DNA of 8,163 bases from Sulfurospirillaceae bacterium (GCA_028705785.1 JAQWCT010000119.1:1-8163); one strand, 5' to 3'; counted from the first letter of the stretch, positions 1 through 6,892 are shown. Translations and numbers: made by a program. Notes: a model not told the origin generated them from the letters alone.

Positions 1-35
1 GTAAAGGCTAAAAGCCATAAAATTTTTTTAAACAT
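1..35 (-). CDS. 5' end of a membrane or exported protein gene (partial, runs off left edge)
   Basis: Reading the minus strand from 35 gives ATG and then MFKKILWLLAF before the window ends. A short basic start followed by a hydrophobic run is what a signal peptide or first membrane helix looks like. A strong Shine-Dalgarno (AAAGGAG, minus strand, 45..39) sits 4 nt before the ATG. The start lies inside the last codons of aroB, so the two genes overlap by 8 nt and are probably translationally coupled. From memory of Campylobacter gene order, the gene after aroB is a mechanosensitive-channel (MscS family) protein with a signal peptide; that fits, but 11 residues cannot prove it. The existence of a gene start here is well supported; its function is inference. 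Confidence 0.6.
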   Translation of the reverse strand, partial: MFKKILWLLAF

Positions 36-1074
36 GTATCTCCTTTAACGATTCTAAAACAAGTTCTTTGGGGACATTATCACTGATGAGATGTCCACCA
101 ATACCTTTAGCTAAGATAAATTTTATTTTGGCGTGGGCACTTTTTTTATCTAAGAAAAAGGCATCATAAAATGCTTCCACACAAGGGATAGCATAAGCGG
201 TCGGTAGAGCGTATCTTTCCAGCAAAGTTTGAATGCGTTTAGCCTCTTCCAGACTTAAAAGACCTAATTTACACGCTAACTTGTTTGCCATAACCATACC
301 GATAGCGACGGCTTCACCGTGTAGGTAAGTCGTGTATTTTGTTTGATTTTCGATAACATGGGCAAAAGTATGACCATAGTTTAAAACAGCACGAATACCC
401 TCTTCTCGCTCGTCCATTGAGACAACGCGAGCTTTAGTTTCGATACTTTTAGCAATAGCCATTTTAAGATTTTCATCAACGCTGAGGTCATGCGTTTCTA
501 GCCATTGGAAAAAATCTTTATCAAAAGTAACTGCCATTTTGATGATTTCGGCGACGCCTGCGCTAAATTCTCTTGGTGGTAAAGTCTTTAAAAAGGTTGT
601 TTCACAGTAAACGGCTTGGGGTTGCCAAAATGAGCCGATAAGGTTTTTGCCATACGCATTATTGATACCTGTTTTTCCACCCACACTAGCATCGACTTGG
701 GAAAGGAGTGTTGTGGGGACTTGGATAAAGTTGATACCTCGTTGATAGATAGATGCGGCAAAGCCTGTCATATCGCCGATAACACCGCCACCAAAAGCAA
801 TCAAGAGAGATTTTCTATCGAGCCTATGTTCAAAACATGCTTCGAGGATTTGTGAAAGTGTCTCAAAATTTTTGTATGACTCTCCATCGGGTAAGGCAAC
901 GACAAAACACTCGTTAGTTTTCAAAGCAGTAAGAAGTGTCTGTAAATGCAGTTTTTGAACCGTTGTATTGGTAACAATAAGCACTTTTGTGTTCAATGTT
1001 AGTTGTGTAAGTTCATCAATATACACACTGTAATCTTGTGAAGTTGTTTGGGTAAAAATGACATCTATTTTCAT
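28..1074 (-). CDS. aroB: 3-dehydroquinate synthase
   Basis: Cytosolic enzyme of the shikimate pathway. It converts DAHP to 3-dehydroquinate using NAD+ and a divalent metal, feeding aromatic amino acid, folate and quinone synthesis. The 348-residue product has the family layout. It has an N-terminal Rossmann-like part, the glycine-rich GGGVIGDMTGF at about 95-105, then VPTTLLSQVDASVGGKTGIN (119-138) and KNLIGSFWQP (143-152), which bind NAD and substrate. Likely zinc ligands are Glu176 (AGVAEIIK), His235 (NYGHTFAH) and His252 (LHGEA). The ATG is 1 nt after the TAA of the upstream RCK gene, with only a weak GAG-type ribosome site, so translation probably depends on coupling. The tail overlaps the next gene by 8 nt. 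Length and motifs indicate an intact, ordinary AroB. Confidence 0.97.
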   Translation of the reverse strand: MKIDVIFTQTTSQDYSVYIDELTQLTLNTKVLIVTNTTVQKLHLQTLLTALKTNECFVVALPDGESYKNFETLSQILEACFEHRLDRKSLLIAFGGGVIGDMTGFAASIYQRGINFIQVPTTLLSQVDASVGGKTGINNAYGKNLIGSFWQPQAVYCETTFLKTLPPREFSAGVAEIIKMAVTFDKDFFQWLETHDLSVDENLKMAIAKSIETKARVVSMDEREEGIRAVLNYGHTFAHVIENQTKYTTYLHGEAVAIGMVMANKLACKLGLLSLEEAKRIQTLLERYALPTAYAIPCVEAFYDAFFLDKKSAHAKIKFILAKGIGGHLISDNVPKELVLESLKEIHV

Positions 1075-1075
1075 G

Positions 1076-2479
1076 TTAATCGCTCACTGGGATGAAAAGT
1101 TGGTAGTTATTTGAGAGTTTGAAGTGTAGCTTTTCCATATCAGTTGAAAAGATAGACCAAAGATTTGACTCTAAAACTTTTTTACTAAAAGGGAGAAATT
1201 GCAAAATGTCTTTTTTATTTTTGAGTTTTAAAAGAGGATTTTTCTCACTCTCAATGACAGTGACTTCTCTTCCAAAAAGTTTAGAGAGATTGTCAAAGTG
1301 TTCGATGATATTGTTTTTTTCTGTCTTTTTATCAGGGTCATAAGTATAAAGTTTAATGTCCAAAGAGAGTTGCTTGGCGACATCAAAGATAACCGAAGAC
1401 TCTTTTTCGATTTCTTCTGCTTGGTTACTAAGAACGATACCTTCTTTTAAACTCGAAAAGCCACCCTTTCCCATCTTGAAGATAGGCAATTTTGTGTTAA
1501 AAAGAGTTCGTCTATTGTTGTGGAAAAACGCCTTCGAGACAACGATAAGACCTACATCAATTTTTTCGGTATCACTTCTAAGCACTTTTCTGGCATTGGT
1601 TTCAAAATAGTCTATCATGACATTGATATGTCCGTTGTTATAGCTCTTAATCTTCTCAAATGCTTTAGAATAAGTTGGGTTTATCACCTTTACATGTAAC
1701 CGTTTGCTGTTGAGTTTAGAGTGCAGTAACAAAGCATCGTTGACTAAAACATCAATCTCTTTATCATTCATGCTCAGCATATCAACCAAACAATAAATGC
1801 TACTTCCAAAAGGAGACGGAAATTGCCCTAGCTCTTTTTTCACACTTTTAAAAACGCTTTGCAAAACTTTAGGGTCGCCAACAGTGAGTAACAAATCGTT
1901 AGGTAAAATCATCAATGTAGGGCGTGGTAAGATAAAGGTGTTGGCACGATAAATTGCAGCTATTCTCCATTTACTCTGCTCAATAGAAGCTAAATGACGA
2001 TACACATAAGAGCTACCGATAGGAACGGAGACTTCCATCACTTCACCAATTCCCAAACCGATGTTTTGCGCGATGATGGGCACGCCAGGGAGATGGTCGA
2101 CAAATCTTGAGGCGAGAATATCACGAGAGTTGAGCATCATCAAACGATTGTCATCGATTTTAAGATCCCATCTGTCCATCAAAACGATACGGACTTTGTT
2201 GTCGATTTGGCGGATATTTCGGTAAGTTGCCATCACATCAATTTCGTTGGAAAGAATCATCATAATTTGGAAAAAGTGCTCATTGAGAACAACAGAGAGT
2301 TTTTCAAAACTGGTAGGGTCAAATTCAAAAAATTTAAAATTTTCGGGTCTTTTTTTAGGGAGAGTTTCTTCTTTGTAGGTGATAATAGTGTAGCTATTTT
2401 CCCCAGCTTCACTCTCAATAACTCTTTCTAAAAATTGTTTCGCTAAAATACCATCAGCGATGATTAAAATTTTTTTCAT
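1076..2479 (-). CDS. TrkA/RCK-domain protein, COG3400 family
   Basis: A 467-residue soluble protein with no membrane segments. Residues 1-130 look like an RCK-N (TrkA-N) Rossmann fold starting KKILIIADGILAKQFLERV, though the usual GxGxxG is reduced to DGxxAxxF. Residues about 143-215 match an RCK-C (TrkA-C) domain: EVMEVSVPIGSSYV, WRIAAIYR, then LPNDLLLTVGD. RCK-C domains bind small ligands and gate K+ or other ion transporters. The remaining 240 residues (from about 226) are mixed alpha/beta and vaguely resemble a universal-stress-like fold; I do not recognise them. No channel or antiporter lies next to it, so a partner must be encoded elsewhere, unless it acts on the possible channel downstream of aroB. 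Shine-Dalgarno AGGGAG lies 7 nt before the ATG. First gene of the aroB transcription unit. The family call is firm; the role is unknown. Confidence 0.85.
   Translation of the reverse strand: MKKILIIADGILAKQFLERVIESEAGENSYTIITYKEETLPKKRPENFKFFEFDPTSFEKLSVVLNEHFFQIMMILSNEIDVMATYRNIRQIDNKVRIVLMDRWDLKIDDNRLMMLNSRDILASRFVDHLPGVPIIAQNIGLGIGEVMEVSVPIGSSYVYRHLASIEQSKWRIAAIYRANTFILPRPTLMILPNDLLLTVGDPKVLQSVFKSVKKELGQFPSPFGSSIYCLVDMLSMNDKEIDVLVNDALLLHSKLNSKRLHVKVINPTYSKAFEKIKSYNNGHINVMIDYFETNARKVLRSDTEKIDVGLIVVSKAFFHNNRRTLFNTKLPIFKMGKGGFSSLKEGIVLSNQAEEIEKESSVIFDVAKQLSLDIKLYTYDPDKKTEKNNIIEHFDNLSKLFGREVTVIESEKNPLLKLKNKKDILQFLPFSKKVLESNLWSIFSTDMEKLHFKLSNNYQLFIPVSD
1690..1699. repeat. TTACATGTAA palindrome, copy 1 (in RCK gene)
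   Basis: Perfect 10-bp palindrome inside the RCK-family gene, where on the minus strand it encodes Leu-His-Val of RLHVKV. One of four copies in the window. Confidence 0.7.
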
Positions 2480-2508
2480 ACATTAACTCCCTAAAAACTA
2501 AAGAGGAT

Positions 2509-2514
2509 AGTATA
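2509..2514 (-). promoter_or_regulatory. Candidate -10 box for the RCK-aroB operon
   Basis: TATACT on the minus strand, 30 nt upstream of the RCK gene ATG, would start a leader of about 22 nt containing the AGGGAG site. It lies in the 41-bp gap between divergent genes, overlapping the region just upstream of tgt. Campylobacterota sigma-70 promoters usually lack a recognisable -35, and none is seen. The tgt promoter must lie in this gap or inside the RCK coding start; no convincing plus-strand box was found. Confidence 0.4.
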
Positions 2515-2520
2515 GCCAAA

Positions 2521-3642
2521 ATGGAATTTCAAATAGATAAAAAGGATGGGGATGCTCGGGCATGTACCATCAAAACGGCTCACAGTACGATACAAACACC
2601 TGTGTTTATGCCAGTCGGAACGGTCGGAAGTGTTAAAAGTTTAGATGCCAAAGATATGAGCGAAGAACTAGGTGCAAAGATAATTTTAGGTAACACTTAC
2701 CACCTTTATCTTCGCCCCAATGACCAAGTAATTAAGCATTTTGGTGGATTGCATGGATTTACAAAGTTTTCGAACAGTTTTTTAACCGATAGCGGTGGTT
2801 TTCAAGCGTTTAGCCTGAGTGATATTTCTAAAGCCGATGCCAATGGCATTACCTTTAAAAGCCATATCGATGGCTCTACGCATTATTTTACCCCTGAGAA
2901 AGTACTTGACATCCAGTATAACCTTAACTCCGATATTATGATGATTTTAGATGACCTTGTAGCCCTTCCTGCGACGAAAGAGCGCATTGCACTCTCCATC
3001 AAACGCACTACGGATTGGGCAAGACGGGCTATTGCTTATCATAAGCAAAAACAGTCTGAGGGTGTAGGCGTGCATCAAAATATCTTTGCTATCATTCAAG
3101 GTGGAACGGATAAGGAGTTTAGAACGATTAGTGCAAATGAGCTTTGTGAGCTTCCTTATGATGGTTTTGCGATTGGTGGATTAAGCGTGGGCGAAGCCAA
3201 TGCGGATATGTACGAGACGGTTGCGCATACAACACCACTCATGCCCGAAAACAAACCGCGTTATTTGATGGGTGTGGGAACACCTGAGGATTTGGTGGAA
3301 AATGTCGAGCGAGGGGTTGATATGTTTGACTGCGTGATGCCTACACGCAACGCACGCAATGGCACATTGTTCACCTCTTTTGGCAAAATCAATATTAAAG
3401 CGGCACGATTTCAACTTGACACTGACCCCATTGACCCTGCTTGTGATTGCTTTACATGTAAGAACTATTCAAGGGGTTATTTGAGTCATTTGTTTAGAGC
3501 AAGAGAGCTAACTTACTTTAGGCTTGCTTCGTTACATAATTTGCATTATTACCTAGGACTTATGAAGCAGATGCGAGAGGCTATCTTAAAAAGTGAATTT
3601 GCTAACTTTAAAAAAGAATTTTACGCCAAGCGAGCCAAATAG
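2521..3642 (+). CDS. tgt: tRNA-guanine transglycosylase (queuine tRNA-ribosyltransferase)
   Basis: Exchanges guanine-34 in the anticodon of Asp, Asn, His and Tyr tRNAs for preQ1 on the way to queuosine. The protein has 373 residues, the usual length. It has the TIM-barrel signatures TPVFMPVGTVGSVKSLD (26-42), LTDSGGFQAFSL (88-99, general acid Asp90), FAIGGLSVGE (216-225) and MFDCVMPTRNARNG (268-281, nucleophile Asp270). The zinc site is Cys308, Cys310, Cys313 and His339. The loop after the substrate-binding Asp144 reads DDLVALP where well-studied bacterial enzymes have DECTPYP, so the usual pocket cysteine is replaced by Leu146. The start matches the family N-terminus; a GAGGA site lies 13 nt upstream, slightly far. 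The stop codon TAG overlaps the GTG start of xerH by one base. Divergent from the RCK gene across 41 bp. Confidence 0.97.
   Translation: MEFQIDKKDGDARACTIKTAHSTIQTPVFMPVGTVGSVKSLDAKDMSEELGAKIILGNTYHLYLRPNDQVIKHFGGLHGFTKFSNSFLTDSGGFQAFSLSDISKADANGITFKSHIDGSTHYFTPEKVLDIQYNLNSDIMMILDDLVALPATKERIALSIKRTTDWARRAIAYHKQKQSEGVGVHQNIFAIIQGGTDKEFRTISANELCELPYDGFAIGGLSVGEANADMYETVAHTTPLMPENKPRYLMGVGTPEDLVENVERGVDMFDCVMPTRNARNGTLFTSFGKINIKAARFQLDTDPIDPACDCFTCKNYSRGYLSHLFRARELTYFRLASLHNLHYYLGLMKQMREAILKSEFANFKKEFYAKRAK
3452..3461. repeat. TTACATGTAA palindrome, copy 2 (in tgt)
   Basis: Perfect 10-bp palindrome inside tgt. It spans the codons for Phe-Thr-Cys-Lys around Cys313, one of the zinc ligands, so the motif coexists with a constrained protein site. 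Confidence 0.7.
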
Positions 3643-4709
3643 TGCGTTACCATGTCGATGTGAAAGAGAATTTTGAGCGAAGTTTGCTCTTTTGGTTAGA
3701 TAGATTTATCAAGTCTAAACTCACTTCCCTCTCAAATCGTCATGTCGATGAAAATGAAAAACTCTCCTTCATTATAGGGGCTTTAAATAAGGGCTCACAA
3801 ACGATGGACGAGTTGAAAAATCTCTCCAAAGAAGCCCGGAATATAGGGCTTATCGGTGTCAATCTTTACATCAATCCTTTGGAAAAATTTTACCATCACA
3901 TCGCACCTATGGGTCTAAAAAGCCTTAAAGAAATTGATGAAGAGTTGCTTAGCGAGTTTTTAGCTTCTCAAACAGGCTCACTCTCCGATGCGACCAAAAA
4001 AAATTATCGTATCGCTTTGGTCTCCTTTTTTAAATTTATCGATAAAAACAATGAAGATACTGTGGGTGGCAATGCCCATCAGTTTCGCATCGAGCTTAAA
4101 AACTGGGGTGGACTTGGAGGAAGTAAAGGTGAAAAACTTCCTGCGCATATGTACAAAGAAGAGTTGGGAAGATTTTTTAAAGCTATCGATGAGACAGAGT
4201 TCAAACCTTACGCACAAGCCAAAAATAGACTTTTGATTAAAATCATTTTATACAGTGGCATGAGGGTGAGCGAAGCGTTGGGGTTACGACCTAAAGACAT
4301 CGTTAGAGATGGCGAATACATGGTCTTTCAGATACGCGGAAAAGGTAACAAGCCTCGTGTGGCGATGATAAAAAGTGTGCATCTTCAAGACGATTTTGAT
4401 GAGTGGATGAGCTTTCGAAATGCTTCCATACCGCTTTTATTTCAAAGCCGAACAGGTAAGCCTTTGACGCAAGCTTATGTAAGTTACATCATGGAAAAAA
4501 TGCTTCAAAAAGCAGGTATTCGTAAAGAAAAAAATGGTGCGCATATGTTGCGCCATACTTTTGCCACTTTGCTGTATCAAAAAAATAGAGATTTGATTTT
4601 GGTGCAAGAAGCCCTTGGGCACGCAGACTTGAACACTTCAAGGATTTACACGCATTTTGATAAAGAAAGACTTAAAGTCGCAGCTGACACAATGGATGGT
4701 ATGAAATGA
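3642..4709 (+). CDS. xerH: Tyrosine recombinase XerH (chromosome dimer resolution)
   Basis: Site-specific recombinase that, with FtsK, resolves chromosome dimers at the dif-type (difH) site; Campylobacterota use this single protein in place of XerC/XerD. Residues 1-165 are the core-binding/SAM-like part and 168-355 the catalytic domain. The complete catalytic set is visible: Arg208 (YSGMRVSEALGL), Lys234 (IRGKGNKPR), His301 and Arg304 (HMLRHTFATLL), His327 (LGHADLNTS) and nucleophile Tyr336 (RIYTHF). At 355 residues it matches XerH length (Helicobacter about 360) better than XerC/D (about 300). The start is GTG overlapping the tgt stop (TAGTG). The two nearby ATGs, at 3652 and 3658, are in another frame that stops at once, and the Shine-Dalgarno is weak, so coupling to tgt is likely. 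The end overlaps the next gene by 4 nt. No integrase-type neighbours, so housekeeping rather than mobile. Confidence 0.92.
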   Translation: MRYHVDVKENFERSLLFWLDRFIKSKLTSLSNRHVDENEKLSFIIGALNKGSQTMDELKNLSKEARNIGLIGVNLYINPLEKFYHHIAPMGLKSLKEIDEELLSEFLASQTGSLSDATKKNYRIALVSFFKFIDKNNEDTVGGNAHQFRIELKNWGGLGGSKGEKLPAHMYKEELGRFFKAIDETEFKPYAQAKNRLLIKIILYSGMRVSEALGLRPKDIVRDGEYMVFQIRGKGNKPRVAMIKSVHLQDDFDEWMSFRNASIPLLFQSRTGKPLTQAYVSYIMEKMLQKAGIRKEKNGAHMLRHTFATLLYQKNRDLILVQEALGHADLNTSRIYTHFDKERLKVAADTMDGMK

Positions 4710-5488
4710 AATATTTATTTGATAAAGTAGACAGCTTTCACCTCTCCGATTTAAAAAACCCTACGCATCCCTCCATTTTTATCGAGGAAGAAACCTACGA
4801 TATCCTCATTATTGCCCTCCCTAAACGCGATGAAAAACAAACGATAGTTTCGTATGCTTTTGTATTTGATGCACAGTCATATTATTATTTTGATAAAGAA
4901 AGTGGAGAGTTTGTTAATTTTGAGACGATGCAAAAAGTCTATGAATTTCTCAATGAAAAAACCAATCAAACGATGAAAATGGTCGCAAATATCCATGAAA
5001 GTATCGATGAAATGGAAGAGAAACTTTATGACAATGCCTATTCTTCACATTTTATGCATTATTGGCTCAAAAATAAAAAAGATCTCAGTCGCATTAATCG
5101 TATTTTAACATTGGGAGATGAGGTTTTGGGTTTATTTATTGAGCGATATCTTAAAGATGAGAACTTTTTGGACATACATTTTAGAGATATTCATGAGCAC
5201 TTTTCTCGCACCAATCGCTCAGCTCTACTCGCTATCGACAAGCTCAATAACCTTTATAATTTTTACACCAGCAGAAACAATGAAAAAATGAACAAAACCA
5301 TCTATCTTTTGACTATTTTCTCAGGAATTTTTTTACCATTGCATTTGATTGTGGGATATTTTGGGATGAATACACAAGGATTGCCCTTTGATGGGATTCC
5401 TTATGCAACCGGTTTAGTGAGTATTGTCATGGCAAGTTGTGCTTTTGGCATGACGATGGTGATTTTATTTTTTAAAAAACGACTTTAG
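4706..5488 (+). CDS. CorA-family divalent cation transporter
   Basis: Inner-membrane channel-type transporter, likely for Mg2+ (some relatives carry Co2+, Ni2+ or Zn2+). The 260-residue protein has the CorA plan: a cytosolic N-terminal domain of about 195 residues rich in helix, then two membrane segments at about 198-219 and 235-256, joined by a short periplasmic loop. The hallmark Gly-Met-Asn pore motif is at 220-222 (LIVGYFGMNTQG), with the expected FLPLHLIVGY just before it, and the C-terminus is basic (FFKKRL). It is shorter than E. coli CorA (316 residues), with a trimmed N-terminal domain. The ATG overlaps the xerH TGA (ATGA), so it is the third gene of a tgt-xerH-corA operon. The stop overlaps the sixA stop on the other strand. 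Family call firm; ion specificity not deducible from sequence. Confidence 0.9.
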   Translation: MKYLFDKVDSFHLSDLKNPTHPSIFIEEETYDILIIALPKRDEKQTIVSYAFVFDAQSYYYFDKESGEFVNFETMQKVYEFLNEKTNQTMKMVANIHESIDEMEEKLYDNAYSSHFMHYWLKNKKDLSRINRILTLGDEVLGLFIERYLKDENFLDIHFRDIHEHFSRTNRSALLAIDKLNNLYNFYTSRNNEKMNKTIYLLTIFSGIFLPLHLIVGYFGMNTQGLPFDGIPYATGLVSIVMASCAFGMTMVILFFKKRL

Positions 5489-5505
5489 CCTATGGCGTGT
5501 TTTTT
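5474..5505. terminator. Probable bidirectional terminator shared by corA-like gene and sixA
   Basis: AAAAAAC (5474-5480) and GTTTTTT (5499-5505) form a 7-bp inverted repeat. Inside it AC/GT (5482-5483 with 5497-5498) and GCC/GGC (5488-5490 with 5494-5496) can pair around a TAT loop, with a 1-nt and a 4-nt bulge. Each strand then ends in six U residues. The structure contains both stop codons of the convergent genes, which leave no other space for termination. The bulges make the stem imperfect, so strength is uncertain. Confidence 0.45.
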
Positions 5506-5985
5506 AGGATAGTCAAAAAAGAGAATTTTACCACTCTCTTCACCAATATCTTTGAAGCTTTCTACCTCAAATTCGATACAGACAATGGCACAAGTAGGGA
5601 TATTGCTCAATATCGCCCCACTAAGTCGCTCCCCCACTTCGGTAATCGTTGGGTTATGTGCGACGATAAAAATTTCGTCGTATTTGTCTTTGGTTTCATG
5701 AATGAGATTGAGGTATTGCTCATAAGAACTCTCATAAAGTTCTGGAACAAGTGTGAGTTTTTCTTTGTCAAATTTGATGATTTTGGCGATTTCTTTAGCT
5801 GTTTTATGCGCTCTTTTAGCAGGACTGGTATAAATTATCTTAGGTAAAACCTTAAACATCTTCAACCTACTTGCCATAAAAACCACATCTCTCTTACCCC
5901 TAGAATTCAGAGGTCTTGAAAAATCGTCCATAGTCTCATCATCCCAACTGGACTTTGCATGTCGTATCAAATATATTTTTTTCAT
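5485..5985 (-). CDS. sixA: SixA-type phosphohistidine phosphatase (histidine phosphatase superfamily)
   Basis: Small cytosolic phosphatase of the RHG (phosphoglycerate mutase-like) superfamily. E. coli SixA (161 residues) removes phosphate from histidines of phosphocarrier proteins, including those of the nitrogen PTS and the ArcB HPt domain. This 166-residue protein has the same compact form. The catalytic RHA motif is near the start (YLIRHAKSSW, Arg8-His9), followed by FSRPLNSRGKRD (22-33). Then come TSPAKRAHKTA (53-63, Arg58), the acidic PELYE (81-85) and the second catalytic His110 in IVAHNPTITE. The start has GAGGG 6 nt upstream. It converges on the corA-like gene with a 4-nt overlap of stop codons, and has its own candidate promoter though it may also be read from the psiE-like gene upstream. 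The physiological substrate cannot be told from sequence. Confidence 0.88.
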   Translation of the reverse strand: MKKIYLIRHAKSSWDDETMDDFSRPLNSRGKRDVVFMASRLKMFKVLPKIIYTSPAKRAHKTAKEIAKIIKFDKEKLTLVPELYESSYEQYLNLIHETKDKYDEIFIVAHNPTITEVGERLSGAILSNIPTCAIVCIEFEVESFKDIGEESGKILFFDYPKKHAIG

Positions 5986-6010
5986 CCATATCCCTCAAAG
6001 TTATTGTTTC

Positions 6011-6016
6011 ATTATA
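6011..6016 (-). promoter_or_regulatory. Candidate -10 box for sixA
   Basis: Perfect TATAAT on the minus strand, 25 nt upstream of the sixA ATG. A second TATAAT lies at 6022-6027. Both lie in the 47-bp gap after the small acidic ORF. A start near 6004 would leave a short leader containing the GAGGG ribosome site. No -35 is visible, which is normal for this phylum. Confidence 0.45.
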
Positions 6017-6032
6017 ACGAGATTATATGACA

Positions 6033-6311
6033 TTAATATAAAAAATTCTCACTAGCCCAGTTTAAAACCAATCGCCTATTCACGGCAAAAAAAGGCAAAT
6101 CTTCGTGCAACATGACTTCAAGGCGTTTGAGGGCATACTCGTCTAAACCTAATTCGTACGAAAGGCGATTCATCATCAACAGCATTTGTTTGGACGAAGT
6201 TTCATCAAATTTTTCGCTACTCTCTTCTTCAAAATATGTTTTTTCATCATAATATCGCTCATCATATCCATAGTCAAATTGTAAAAAATCTTCGTTTACA
6301 TGTAAAGACAT
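6033..6311 (-). CDS. Small acidic, tyrosine-rich hypothetical protein
   Basis: A 92-residue protein I do not recognise. Residues 7-37 are strongly acidic and tyrosine-rich (five Tyr between 14 and 26, including DYGYDERYYDEK), probably disordered. Residues 41-70 form a leucine/methionine-rich amphipathic helix, followed by DLPFFAVNRRLVLNWASENF. There is no signal peptide or membrane span, so it should be cytosolic. It follows the psiE-like gene by 8 nt. Its strong Shine-Dalgarno (AGGAG) overlaps the upstream TAG stop codon (TAGGAGAACAAATG), which points to translational coupling and a shared role. Codons 3-6 contain the 12-bp palindrome TTTACATGTAAA. The good ribosome site and conserved-looking context argue that it is a real gene. 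Confidence 0.75.
   Translation of the reverse strand: MSLHVNEDFLQFDYGYDERYYDEKTYFEEESSEKFDETSSKQMLLMMNRLSYELGLDEYALKRLEVMLHEDLPFFAVNRRLVLNWASENFLY
6295..6306. repeat. TTTACATGTAAA palindrome, copy 3 (start of small acidic ORF)
   Basis: A 12-bp perfect palindrome containing the TTACATGTAA core, at codons 3-6 of the small acidic ORF (Leu-His-Val-Asn). It lies just inside the ribosome-binding region, so a bound protein or a hairpin could affect initiation; that is speculative. Confidence 0.7.
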
Positions 6312-6319
6312 TTGTTCTC

Positions 6320-6841
6320 CTATTCTTTTAGACCCGTTTCTTCGCTCAATCGCTCTTTAGCCCATTTATGTTTGAGGCTATGAATGTAAACAATCAATAC
6401 AAAAAAGAGAGCCGATGTTATTCCAAGTACTAATAACAACATCGTTTCAGTCGGATCTGTTTCAAGTAAAATCAATTTTCTTACCAAAACAACAAAAGAG
6501 ACTTCAAGGAAAGTGATAGCATAATCAAATCCATCTTTGATAAATAAAGTTTTAGCAATTGCCAAAACAATCAGCGTAAATAAACCATCCGTTAAAATCA
6601 TCTTAATCGAATTAAAGTCAAGCGCACCTTGCGATATGGTAAATGAAATCATCTTATGGGCAAGACTTATAAGGCATAATCCTAAATATAAAATCATAAT
6701 AGAGATAAACAAATATCGCGCGATATTGAGAATTTTCAGTAAAAATCCCTCGTAGTTTACTTCTAAAAAGGTATCGAAAGCGGAAACTGTATTAAAAAAA
6801 TTGACTTTTTTGTCACTCACTCTATTCTCCATCCGTATCAT
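6320..6841 (-). CDS. PsiE-family (phosphate-starvation-inducible E) membrane protein
   Basis: A 173-residue inner-membrane protein with four predicted membrane segments at about 36-60, 79-99, 107-126 and 132-153. It has a cytosolic N-terminus and a charged C-terminal tail (SLKHKWAKERLSEETGLKE). Layout, length and the pattern of short loops with DGLFTLIVLAIAKTL and RKLILLE resemble the PsiE family; E. coli PsiE responds to phosphate starvation and cAMP-CRP, but its biochemical role is unknown. Two starts are possible: Met1 (6841) or Met4 (6832, MENRVSDKK). Neither has a good Shine-Dalgarno, so the start is unsettled. First gene of a short minus-strand unit with the acidic small protein and perhaps sixA. 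No Pho-box was recognised upstream, so phosphate control is not supported here. Confidence 0.75.
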   Translation of the reverse strand: MIRMENRVSDKKVNFFNTVSAFDTFLEVNYEGFLLKILNIARYLFISIMILYLGLCLISLAHKMISFTISQGALDFNSIKMILTDGLFTLIVLAIAKTLFIKDGFDYAITFLEVSFVVLVRKLILLETDPTETMLLLVLGITSALFFVLIVYIHSLKHKWAKERLSEETGLKE

Positions 6842-6857
6842 TTGCTTGAAATTTGAT

Positions 6858-6874
6858 AAAAAAGCCTATAAGGC
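6858..6874 (-). promoter_or_regulatory. Small hairpin plus U-run in the psiE-like gene leader
   Basis: On the minus strand GCCT-TAT-AGGC (6874..6864) is followed directly by six T (6863..6858). It lies between the candidate promoter and the start codon. The stem is only 4 bp, below that of a usual terminator, so it may be a weak attenuator, a mRNA stability element or chance. Confidence 0.3.
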
Positions 6875-6892
6875 AGATTTACAAAGCGTGTA

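Noticed and set aside
1119..1610. Plus-strand ORFs opposite the RCK gene
   Set aside because: They lie antisense to a well-supported coding region, with no ribosome sites or recognisable products.
3978..4236. Overlapping ORFs on both strands within xerH
   Set aside because: They are alternative-frame shadows of a gene with a full catalytic residue set.
5497..5847. 116-codon plus-strand ORF opposite sixA
   Set aside because: It is antisense to a gene with all histidine-phosphatase motifs and starts inside the convergent terminator.
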